DNA of 33,685 nt from Saprospiraceae bacterium. GTDB lineage: Bacteria > Bacteroidota > Bacteroidia > Chitinophagales > Saprospiraceae. The notes beneath the pieces were generated by a model that had not been told where the DNA came from, did no database searches, and saw nothing but the letters and a program-made list of their open reading frames with translations. Position 1 is the first letter of the stretch. The number at the start of each line of letters is the position of its first letter. The stretch covers positions 1 through 33,685 of the forward strand of contig JADLHE010000113.1 in NCBI GenBank assembly GCA_020848965.1, in the 5' to 3' direction. The position numbers and the translations under genes were made by a program. Shown piece by piece: positions 8,070 to 16,377 of the stretch.

Positions 8070-10226
8070 TCAATCTTCTGGCAATGCGAAAGCCACATAT
8101 TTATCACCAGAGCGGGTACCCAACTTGCCTCCGCCACAGGCGATCACCACGTATTGCCGACCATTGACAGCGTAGGTAGCGGGCGTGGCATAGCCAGCTG
8201 CGGGCAGTTTGTATTCAAAAAGTTGTTTGCCCGTTTTTTTATCAAAAGCCCTGAATTTTTCATCCAAAGTGGCGGCGATAAAAAGCAGCCCGCCCGCCGT
8301 GGACACCGGGCCGCCATAGTTTTCTGAACCTGTTAAAGGACTGCCCTTCGCCGCCAAATCCGGGTACTCGCCAAAGGGCATTTTCCAAGCGATTTCCCCC
8401 GTGTTTAGGTTGATGGCGTTGAGCGTGCCCCAAGGCGGCGTGATGGCCGGGTAGCCGTCCGGGTCTTTGAACTTCACGTACCCGTCGTGGAAATAGGGAT
8501 AAGGCCAAGCCGTGCCCCCCTCAGGTTGGCGGGCCACGGCGTCTTTATTGCCCAAAACATAAGCCGCCACTGCATCCAATTCCGTGCTGGACAGTTGGGC
8601 AAACGAAGGCATGGCACCTTTGCCTTTCTGCACCAAAGCCTTCACTGCTGCCTCGTCCGACCGCTTTGCAAGGCCGTTCAGGTCGGGCGCTGAAAATACG
8701 CCACCGCCTTTGAAATCGGCCCCGTGGCAGGAGCGGCATTGCGTCGAATAAATGCCCTTACCCATATCATAAGGCTTTTGCGAAGCCGTAGCCGAATAGG
8801 GCACCAGTTTCAGCATCCAAGCCATTTCGTTGGCGTTCACGTACATCATGCCGTCGGGGTCAACGGCTGCCCCACCCCACTCTCCCCCACCGTCGTAGCC
8901 GGGAAAAAGCAGGGTGCCTTCCTCTGAGCCGGGTATGAACTGCCGCCCTTTTTGGCTTTTTTCCCAAAGGTTTTTCGCAAAAGCATGGGCTTCGGGCGTG
9001 CGCTGGGTCAGGTCTTCTTCCCGTAGCTCCTGCCTGGCAAATGGCGGCGGCTTCACGGGGATGGGCTGCGTGGGCCACGCTTGCTCACCTTTTAGTTTCG
9101 AGGGCGGCACGGGCGTTTCCTTTACTTCGTAAATGGGCTTGCCCGTCTCTCGGTCTAGCAGGAAAACATAGGACGATTTGGTAATCTGCGCCACGGCATC
9201 CACCGGTTTTCCCTCCACGTTCACAGTGACGAGGTTGGGCGGACTGGGCAGGTCTTTGTCCCATAAATCATGGCGGACGGTCTGGAAATGCCATTTGCGC
9301 TGGCCCGTGTTGGCGTCGAGGGCGAGTATGCAATTGGCAAAGAGGTTTTCGCCGGGGCGGTCGCCGCCATAAAAATCGAAAGCCGCCGAACCTGTTGGCA
9401 CAAAGACGAGGCCCCGCTTTTCGTCAAGGCTCATGCCCGCCCACGCATTGGCGCCGCCCGCACGTTGCCACGCATCGGGTGGCCAAGTTTCATGGCCAAA
9501 CTCGCCGGGTTGCGGTATCGTATGGAAAACCCATTCGACCTTGCCCGTTTTTACATTAAAAGCCCTGACGTGGCCGGGTGCCGCAAAAGTGGATTCGCTC
9601 ACCCGTGAACCCAGGATGAGCTTGTCTTTGTAAACAATGCCCGGCGTATTGGACACGATGAAAAGGCTGTCCGTATTGGGCCTATCGAGGCCGATGTGCA
9701 GGTCAACCATGCCGTTTTCGCCGAAGGACGGAACTGGTTTGCCGCTGTTGGCATCGAGGCAGTAGAGCTTGGAGCCAGCCGTGACCAGCAGCCGCTCTTC
9801 TTGCCCATCCGTCCAATAGGCAAGGCCCCGGTTCACACCCATGCCGAACTGCGCAAAGCCTTGGTCGGCAAAGGGGTCGAATTTCCAAAGTTCTTCGCCC
9901 GTGGCGGCGTTCAGCGCAAAAAACTTGAGCCGTGGCGTGCTGCCATATAGTCTGCCCTTGATAATGAGCGGGTTACATTGGATTTGCGTCCGGTTGAGGC
10001 TGTCGCCGTCCCCAGCGCTATAGGTCCAGGCCACTTCCAAATCCCCAACATTCTGGAGCTTGATTTGACGCAGTGCGGAATAGTGGTTGACGTCCAGCCC
10101 ACCGAGGTAGTGCGCCCAGTCCGTGTCCTTTACAGGTGTTTCTGCTTGTTTGCCGCAAGCGGCAATGACGACGGCAATAGCCGCAAAAAGAAAATGCTTG
10201 CCCATAGTTTGGAAAATATCGGGCAA
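8070..10226 (-). CDS. PQQ-dependent dehydrogenase (glucose dehydrogenase-like quinoprotein) with internal cytochrome c domain; lipoprotein signal
   Basis: 718 aa; DWAHYLGGLDVNHYSALRQI..., beta-propeller repeats, CRSCHGADFKGGG haem site; alternative start at 10205 (MGKHFLFAAIAVVIAAC). Confidence 0.88.
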   Translation of the reverse strand: MPDIFQTMGKHFLFAAIAVVIAACGKQAETPVKDTDWAHYLGGLDVNHYSALRQIKLQNVGDLEVAWTYSAGDGDSLNRTQIQCNPLIIKGRLYGSTPRLKFFALNAATGEELWKFDPFADQGFAQFGMGVNRGLAYWTDGQEERLLVTAGSKLYCLDANSGKPVPSFGENGMVDLHIGLDRPNTDSLFIVSNTPGIVYKDKLILGSRVSESTFAAPGHVRAFNVKTGKVEWVFHTIPQPGEFGHETWPPDAWQRAGGANAWAGMSLDEKRGLVFVPTGSAAFDFYGGDRPGENLFANCILALDANTGQRKWHFQTVRHDLWDKDLPSPPNLVTVNVEGKPVDAVAQITKSSYVFLLDRETGKPIYEVKETPVPPSKLKGEQAWPTQPIPVKPPPFARQELREEDLTQRTPEAHAFAKNLWEKSQKGRQFIPGSEEGTLLFPGYDGGGEWGGAAVDPDGMMYVNANEMAWMLKLVPYSATASQKPYDMGKGIYSTQCRSCHGADFKGGGVFSAPDLNGLAKRSDEAAVKALVQKGKGAMPSFAQLSSTELDAVAAYVLGNKDAVARQPEGGTAWPYPYFHDGYVKFKDPDGYPAITPPWGTLNAINLNTGEIAWKMPFGEYPDLAAKGSPLTGSENYGGPVSTAGGLLFIAATLDEKFRAFDKKTGKQLFEYKLPAAGYATPATYAVNGRQYVVIACGGGKLGTRSGDKYVAFALPED

Positions 10227-10372
10227 GGTAAAATTTTAGCCCAAAACCCAAACACCTGCCCGCCTCATCAACCCGAACAATTTCATTTTCTTGCAATTTC
10301 CTTTTTTAATTCCAGCCTTCGCCTTACTTTTTCGGCCATTTTCACAACTAAACGAAAAACAAACATTCAATT

Positions 10373-11887
10373 ATGTCCACTTCTCGCACTACCGACGCCC
10401 CCGATATGGGACTTTTCTGGGGCTGTTTCATCGCACTCATAGCGACTTCTTTCGGCTTCATCATACGGGCGCTCATCATCGGCGACTGGGCCACCGACTT
10501 CAACCTCACCGAGACCCAAAAGGGCGAACTCCTCGGCGTTGGCCTCTGGCCGTTTGCCATCAGTATCGTCCTTTTCAGCCTTGTGATTGACCGCATCGGC
10601 TACCGCATGGCCATGATTATCGGCCTTATCTGCCACGTGCTGAGCGCCATTATCACCATCACGGCTAAGGACTACACCATGCTTTATATCGGCACTTTTA
10701 TCTGTGCCCTCGGCAATGGCACGGTGGAGGCGTACATCAATCCCGTGGTGGGCACCATCTTCCGCAACGACAAGACCAAGTGGTTCAACATCCTCCACGC
10801 TGGCTGGCCCGGCGGCATGGTGCTGGGCGGCATCATGCTCATGATGCTGGGCACCCACGTGGGCTGGCAGGTGAAGGTCGGCCTGATTTTCATCCCGACC
10901 ATCCTCTATGCCGTGCTGCTTTGGAACAAAAAATTCCCCGTACACGAGCGGGTGGCGGCTGGCGTGAGCTACCAGGAAATGCTCAAGGAGGTAGGCATCC
11001 TCGGCGCTTTCATCATCAGTTTGATGGTGTTCAAGCAGTTGGGCGTCATCATGGGCCTCGGCAATATGGCCACTTGGGTCGTCATCATTTTGGCCACTGG
11101 CGCATTCGGGTTCTATACCAAATCATTGGGTAAGCCACTTTTCATCGTCATGTTGCTCATCATGATTCCGCTGGCCATCACCGAGCTTGGGGTGGACTCT
11201 TGGAGCGCCGACCTCATGGCAGGCGAGATGGGCAAAATGGGCATCAGCGGCGGCTGGGTGCTTATCTACACGGCCTTGTTGATGATGCTGTTGCGCTTCT
11301 TCGGAGGGCCTATCATCCATAAACTATCGCCCATCGGCTTGCTGGCCACTTGCGCAGCACTGGCAGCATTGGGCCTCTACCTCCTTTCTGGTGCCACAGG
11401 TGCCATGATTTTGCTTGCAGCCACGATTTACGCCGTCGGCAAGAGCTTCTTCTGGCCCACTTCTTTGGGCATCGTTGCGGAGCAATTCCCCAAAGGCGGC
11501 GCCCTGACGCTGAACGGCGTGGCCGCTGTGGGCATGTTGGCTGCTGGCATCGTGGGCGGGCCATTCCTCGGCAATGTGCAGGACAAGCAGGTGGACGCAC
11601 AGACCGCCGCTTATGACGCCACCAACAGCACCCAATTGCACAGTACCTACGTGACCACTGAAAAGGAGAGCTTCTTCGGCAAATACATGGGCATTGACCA
11701 AGCCAAGCTTGACGCTGCGCCCGAAACGGACAAGGCTGCGGTGGCTACGATTCAGGGAGAGGCGAAGAAATCTGCCCTGAAAACGGTGGCCATTCTGCCT
11801 GTCATCATGTTGCTCTGCTACATCGGGCTTGTCTTCTATTTCAAAGGCCGGGGCGGCTATAAGCCCGAGGTGATTGGAGGGCACTGA
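10373..11887 (+). CDS. Major facilitator superfamily transporter
   Basis: 504 aa with about 12 hydrophobic segments; MFS-like VIDRIGYRMAMIIGL loop. Confidence 0.85.
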   Translation: MSTSRTTDAPDMGLFWGCFIALIATSFGFIIRALIIGDWATDFNLTETQKGELLGVGLWPFAISIVLFSLVIDRIGYRMAMIIGLICHVLSAIITITAKDYTMLYIGTFICALGNGTVEAYINPVVGTIFRNDKTKWFNILHAGWPGGMVLGGIMLMMLGTHVGWQVKVGLIFIPTILYAVLLWNKKFPVHERVAAGVSYQEMLKEVGILGAFIISLMVFKQLGVIMGLGNMATWVVIILATGAFGFYTKSLGKPLFIVMLLIMIPLAITELGVDSWSADLMAGEMGKMGISGGWVLIYTALLMMLLRFFGGPIIHKLSPIGLLATCAALAALGLYLLSGATGAMILLAATIYAVGKSFFWPTSLGIVAEQFPKGGALTLNGVAAVGMLAAGIVGGPFLGNVQDKQVDAQTAAYDATNSTQLHSTYVTTEKESFFGKYMGIDQAKLDAAPETDKAAVATIQGEAKKSALKTVAILPVIMLLCYIGLVFYFKGRGGYKPEVIGGH

Positions 11888-11918
11888 AAGGATTGAAGGA
11901 TTGAAGGATTGAAGGCTC

Positions 11919-11971
11919 CTTCAACAAAAAAAGCCGTGATGGAGAAATCCACCACGGCTTTTTTGTTGAAG
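11919..11971. terminator. Bidirectional terminator between convergent genes
   Basis: CTTCAACAAAAAAAGCCGTG...CACGGCTTTTTTGTTGAAG long inverted repeat with A and T runs on both sides. Confidence 0.9.
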
Positions 11972-11982
11972 CATTTCGCTAC

Positions 11983-12663
11983 CTAATTGCGATTTGAGTT
12001 CAAGCGGAGCAGAAGATAGACCAGCATCACCAGCGAAGACAATGCTTGGGAGACGTAGGTCATGGCGGCCCATTTGAGGGCATCCTTGGCGCCTTCGTGC
12101 TCCTCGCCACGGGCCGTGCCGCTTTCCTCCAGCCAAACCAGTGCCCGGCGGCTGGCATCAAATTCGACGGGCAGGGTGATGAAAGCGAATGCCGTTGTCA
12201 CCATGAACGCAACGATGGTAATCAACAGCAGGCTGGGGAAGCTGCCCGCCAAACCCAAGGCAAGAATCAGCAGCCATTGTTGCGCCATTGCTGCCACATT
12301 GACCACCGGCACAATTGCGGAACGCAATTTCAGCCAAGTGTAGGCATTGGCATGCTGTACGGCGTGGCCGCACTCGTGGGCCGCCACCGCTGCGGATGAA
12401 ATGCTACGGCCTTGGTAAACGTCGGGGCTGAGGTTGACGGTCTTCGTCATGGGGTTGTAGTGGTCGGACAGAAAGCCCTGCCCCATCGTGACTTTTACAT
12501 CGTTGATGCCATAGTGGCGGAGCATCTTTTCGGCCACTTCTGCGCCGCTGAGGTTGGCACGCAGGCCAAATTGCGAGTAGTGCGCAAACTTGCTTTTTAG
12601 TTTTCCGCTGATGAACATGCCAATCAAGGACATGCCAATCGTAAGCGCATAGTATATCATCAT
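11983..12663 (-). CDS. Neutral zinc metallopeptidase, YugP-like family
   Basis: 226 aa; AAVAAHECGHAVQHANAY (HExxH-like HECGH) and membrane segments. Confidence 0.9.
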   Translation of the reverse strand: MMIYYALTIGMSLIGMFISGKLKSKFAHYSQFGLRANLSGAEVAEKMLRHYGINDVKVTMGQGFLSDHYNPMTKTVNLSPDVYQGRSISSAAVAAHECGHAVQHANAYTWLKLRSAIVPVVNVAAMAQQWLLILALGLAGSFPSLLLITIVAFMVTTAFAFITLPVEFDASRRALVWLEESGTARGEEHEGAKDALKWAAMTYVSQALSSLVMLVYLLLRLNSNRN

Positions 12664-12828
12664 TTTAGTCGAGTTTTAGTGAAGTACAAGGTTCTTGAAT
12701 CAGCTTTGAAACAGCAAAGAAAGCACGGTGTTCAGATTTTTTGATGAAAAGCCGTACCGCAATCTTTCAAGGCTACTGTTTCAACGACGAGCATATTGAC
12801 GGAACTCCAATTTGGCCGTCACATAATG

Positions 12829-12873
12829 AAAAAAGCCTCCCATCTGGCGATTGACCGAATGGGAGACCTTTTG
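12829..12873 (-). terminator. Terminator downstream of the DUF2911 gene
   Basis: AAAAAAGCCTCCCAT...ATGGGAGACCTTTT inverted repeat. Confidence 0.65.
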
Positions 12874-12898
12874 ATTCAAAATTGCAAGCAACTTCGTA

Positions 12899-13759
12899 TT
12901 ACATCTTCTTTTTCCACTCTGCGATGGAATCCGTGTTCATGCGCTCGTAGTCCTTGTTCTTGGCTTCTACGGCCAATGTTTTGGACCTTTCGGCTACCGC
13001 AACGGCATCTTTGTACTTGCCGAGCGCTGCCAGCACGAGCGATTCTTGACGCAGCTTCCAGAATTTAGGCTCTTTGCCGTCCATTTCATTGGATTTGTGA
13101 ATCCAATCATAAGCCTGCTTCAGGTCTTTGCCAGCCTCGAAGTAATAGCGGCCAGCAGCGTAGAAGTCGTCGCCACTAGGGCCGGCCATCGTCTTGGTGA
13201 TAGCGGCGGTAACCACCTCGTCGGTGGTCAACTTGATGGGGAAGCTCACCCAAGTCTTTTCCCAACCAATGCCGAAAGTCAAGCCATCGTTGGTAAGGTC
13301 GCCGAGGTCAATCATGAACGACTCGATGTTCATCGGGAATGCCTCTGATTTGACCTTGAAACGGACAGCCTCTTTGGTAGCATCCCAAGTTTGCGGCACG
13401 CCCCAGTTTTCGGTGTCGGTGTAGAAAATGATTTCCCACTCCGACTGGCCGGGCACGGTGAAAAGCGAGTAGCTGCCCGCCTTGAGGTCTGTGCCACCAA
13501 TTTTCACGGGAGCGCTGAAGGTCACGATGGTGTTCTTATTAGCACCAGTGCGCCACATTTCACCGAAAGGCACCAAGCCACCGAAGATGGTGCGGCCCTT
13601 CACGCTGGGACGGCTGTACTCGACCGTCACGTCCGTCAAACCGACGTTTTGCGTGATTTTGGCCGTTGGGCTGGCAGCGGGCGTCTTGATTTGGGCAGTG
13701 GCCACGCTGAACAGGCCAAGCACCATGAAAGCTGAAAGTGTCAGGATTAGTTTTTTCAT
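12899..13759 (-). CDS. DUF2911 domain-containing protein
   Basis: 286 aa; signal peptide, VEYSRPSVKGRTIFGGLVPFGEMWRTGANKNT, AGSYSLFTVPGQSEWEIIFYTDTENWG. Confidence 0.9.
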   Translation of the reverse strand: MKKLILTLSAFMVLGLFSVATAQIKTPAASPTAKITQNVGLTDVTVEYSRPSVKGRTIFGGLVPFGEMWRTGANKNTIVTFSAPVKIGGTDLKAGSYSLFTVPGQSEWEIIFYTDTENWGVPQTWDATKEAVRFKVKSEAFPMNIESFMIDLGDLTNDGLTFGIGWEKTWVSFPIKLTTDEVVTAAITKTMAGPSGDDFYAAGRYYFEAGKDLKQAYDWIHKSNEMDGKEPKFWKLRQESLVLAALGKYKDAVAVAERSKTLAVEAKNKDYERMNTDSIAEWKKKM

Positions 13760-13990
13760 TAAGTTGAAGTTTAGTTTTAGACTGATTCAAAAATCGGTTG
13801 CGAAGGTATCCAAATAGCTGTCAATACAGCCATTTTGCATAGTAACCTTAACAGTTTCCTAAAACTTGAGTTGAGCAATGTGGAAAAAAAGAATTGAAAC
13901 CCTTGCTTGCGGCCCTGCCCTGCGCCGGAGTTAATTTCCTACCTTTGTTCTTTAAGTACAAAGTTCGCCAGGTCTTGTCCCGATTCTTCG

Positions 13991-14114
13991 GGATGGCAGT
14001 ATGCAGTCCGTTTGAAAGTTGTCTAGTCGGAGCCGAGTTGAACGGCAAGAAACTTAAAGACTGCAAACTACAAGACTGACTGCGAACTGCCAACTGTCAA
14101 ACTGCCAACTTCCA
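13991..14114. repeat. Facing degenerate heptamer arrays upstream of dnaX
   Basis: Left GGCAGTATGCAGTC..., right GACTGCGAACTGCCAACTGTCAAACTGCCAACTTCC ending 2 nt before ATG; GGCAGTATGCAGTC pairs with GACTGCGAACTGCC with 2 mismatches. Confidence 0.7.
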
Positions 14115-14116
14115 AA

Positions 14117-15955
14117 ATGGCTTTCGTAGTATCCGCAAGAAAATACCGTCCCGTACATTTTGAGGATGTCGTTGGGCAAGCACACGTGTCGCAGACGCTG
14201 AAAAAGGCATTGCAGACCGACCACGTAGCGCATGCCTTCCTGTTCTGTGGCCCCCGTGGCGTCGGGAAGACGACCTGTGCCCGCATCCTTGCCAAGGTGC
14301 TCAACTGCCAGAACGTGACGGCCAATTTCGAGCCATGCGGCCAGTGCGAGAGCTGCCGTGCCTTCGCCGAAAACGCCTCTTTCAACATCATGGAACTCGA
14401 CGCCGCCAGCAACAACAGCGTCGAGCATATACGCACCCTCGTGGACCAGGTGCGCTTCCAACCGCAGCAGGGCAAATACAAAATCTTCATCATTGACGAG
14501 GTTCACATGCTCTCGCAAGCGGCCTTCAATGCCTTTTTGAAGACCTTGGAAGAGCCGCCGAGCTACGCCATTTTCATCCTCGCCACCACCGAGAAGCACA
14601 AAATCATCCCGACCATCCTCAGCCGCTGCCAGATTTTCGACTTCAAGCGGATACAGGTCGGCGACACGGTGGCGCATTTGCAAAAAATCTGCGACGCCGA
14701 AGGCATCGAGGCCGAGGGCGACGCCCTGCACATCATCGCCCAAAAAGCCGATGGCGCCCTGCGGGACGCACTTTCCATTTTCGATAGAATTACCAGTGCC
14801 TCCGGCAAAAAAATAACCTACGAAGACGTCATCACCAACCTGAACGTCCTCGATTACGACTACTTCTTCCGCCTCACCGACGCCCTGCTCACCGAGGATT
14901 TGCGGCAAGTGCTGCTCATCCACAATTCGGTGCTGCGCAATGGTTTCGAGGGCGACCATTTCATCAACGGCCTTGCGGAGCACCTGCGCAACCTGCTCGT
15001 GTGCAAGGACCCCGAAACGCTCCGCCTCCTCGAAGTGAGCGACAACCTGCGGGAACGCTACCGCCAACAGGCCGCCTTGGCCCCGGCTTCCTTCCTGCTC
15101 ACCGCCCTCAACCTCTGCAACGACTGCGACATCAACTACAAAATGGCCCGCCAGAAACCCCTGCACGTGGAGCTGTATTTGATAAAAATGTGCTACGCAA
15201 ACCAAGCGGTACAACTCGCAGCGGGCGGTCAGCAGCCAGCAGTTGGGGCTGAAAAAAAAACTCCTGACCTGAGCAAATCAGTGGGCAGTTCGTCAGTGGG
15301 CAGTGGGCAGTCAGTGCCTACCAATATTACTAGTTCTAATTTTAAACAGCAAGAAACAGCCCAACCGCCATCAAATGGAGCACCTGCGCCGGGTTATGCA
15401 GAGGTCGTGCCACCCCTGCCCGTCGAAACGGTCACGGTGAAAGAGCCGGCCATTGAGCCAGTTGCACCGCCACAAACTGGCCTGCTGCGCAAAACAGGCA
15501 TTCCGGGCCTTTCCGCAGTTTCATTGCAGAGCATCCACGAAGAAATTGCGGAGCAAGAAGCCAACGATGGCCCTGTGCAAGAAGCAAAGTTGACGCTCGA
15601 AGACCTGAAAGAAGCTTGGGCTGCCTATATTGATTCCCTCGACAAAGATTCGGTGAAGAACATCCTGCGGGGTGCCGACATAGACATCAACCCAGAGCAG
15701 GTGACGGTGACGGTAGGCTCTGCCCTTGCGGAAAACACCGTGCGGCAGGAAATGGGCCTGATGGAGTTCCTTCGGAAACAGCTTCATGCGCCACTGCTTG
15801 CCTTGTCCATCAAGCTAGACCCCAGCCGCTCCAATGCTGCCCCAGCCAAGCCCAAGCGCTTGACCGACAGCGAGAAATACCATGCCATGCGGGCCGTGAA
15901 CCCCTTGGTGGACGAGGTGAGGAAGCGGTTCGACCTTTCTTTGGAGAACGAATAA
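14117..15955 (+). CDS. dnaX: DNA polymerase III subunit gamma/tau
   Basis: 612 aa; GPRGVGKTTCARILAK, IIDEVHMLS, LEEPPSYAIFILATTEKHKIIPTILSRCQ. Confidence 0.97.
   Translation: MAFVVSARKYRPVHFEDVVGQAHVSQTLKKALQTDHVAHAFLFCGPRGVGKTTCARILAKVLNCQNVTANFEPCGQCESCRAFAENASFNIMELDAASNNSVEHIRTLVDQVRFQPQQGKYKIFIIDEVHMLSQAAFNAFLKTLEEPPSYAIFILATTEKHKIIPTILSRCQIFDFKRIQVGDTVAHLQKICDAEGIEAEGDALHIIAQKADGALRDALSIFDRITSASGKKITYEDVITNLNVLDYDYFFRLTDALLTEDLRQVLLIHNSVLRNGFEGDHFINGLAEHLRNLLVCKDPETLRLLEVSDNLRERYRQQAALAPASFLLTALNLCNDCDINYKMARQKPLHVELYLIKMCYANQAVQLAAGGQQPAVGAEKKTPDLSKSVGSSSVGSGQSVPTNITSSNFKQQETAQPPSNGAPAPGYAEVVPPLPVETVTVKEPAIEPVAPPQTGLLRKTGIPGLSAVSLQSIHEEIAEQEANDGPVQEAKLTLEDLKEAWAAYIDSLDKDSVKNILRGADIDINPEQVTVTVGSALAENTVRQEMGLMEFLRKQLHAPLLALSIKLDPSRSNAAPAKPKRLTDSEKYHAMRAVNPLVDEVRKRFDLSLENE
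15251..15272 (+). promoter_or_regulatory. Candidate A9 slippage/frameshift site in dnaX
   Basis: G-A9-CTCCTGACCTGA; -1 frame stops at 15265-15267, +1 frame stops at 15270-15272. Confidence 0.6.
15279..15316 (+). repeat. Degenerate (CAGTGGG)n heptamer repeats inside dnaX
   Basis: CAGTGGGCAGTTCGTCAGTGGGCAGTGGGCAGTCAGTG. Confidence 0.75.
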
Positions 15956-16000
15956 CCCAAGCCGTTTTTGTATCCTACCTGACGCAAGCACCCTTCGGCA

Positions 16001-16031
16001 TTGACAAAGCCACCAAACAAATTTATCTTTG
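16001..16031 (+). promoter_or_regulatory. Bacteroidota-type promoter for the small precursor-like gene
   Basis: TTG (16001-16003), 20-nt spacer, TATCTTTG (16024-16031). Confidence 0.55.
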
Positions 16032-16167
16032 TGCTTGCGCAAAATTGCCGGAATCCCGTATATCAGAATCCTGATTTTTGGAAATTTTTGGTTTTTCATT
16101 GGCGGTTGCGCACCTTAATTTTAAGCTTGGATTATTTTACTTTTACACTTACTTAAAACTCGTAAAA

Positions 16168-16377
16168 ATGGCTTCAATGAAAAAACTCAACGACTTTATG
16201 GGCAAGGCCCTCAATCAAAAGGAAAGCACCGAGGTAAAAGGCGGCAAGGCTTATGTGCCATCCGACTCTGGCTCGGTGGGCTATATCAACTGGGATGACG
16301 TTATCATCCGCAGCAACAATTTCAATTCCACGCCTTACGAAAGCATCAAGTCAGGCTTTACCATCAAGGGAAAGTGA
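16168..16377 (+). CDS. GG-leader peptide, putative RiPP/natural-product precursor
   Basis: 69 aa MASMKKLNDFMGKALNQKESTEVKGG|KAYVPSDSGSVGYINWDDVIIRSNNFNSTPYESIKSGFTIKGK; basic/amphipathic leader ending in double glycine. The longer TTG start in the ORF track is less likely. Confidence 0.7.
   Translation: MASMKKLNDFMGKALNQKESTEVKGGKAYVPSDSGSVGYINWDDVIIRSNNFNSTPYESIKSGFTIKGK

Noticed and set aside
14054-15214. 386-aa minus-strand ORF antisense to dnaX
   Set aside because: Shadow ORF fully inside a confidently assigned gene; V/H/E/G-rich composition typical of antisense of GC-rich coding DNA, no domain signature.
16168-16377. Calling the GG-leader peptide a microviridin/graspetide
   Set aside because: Only a loose PSD...WDD resemblance; no ATP-grasp ligase or transporter in the window and the canonical core motif is absent.
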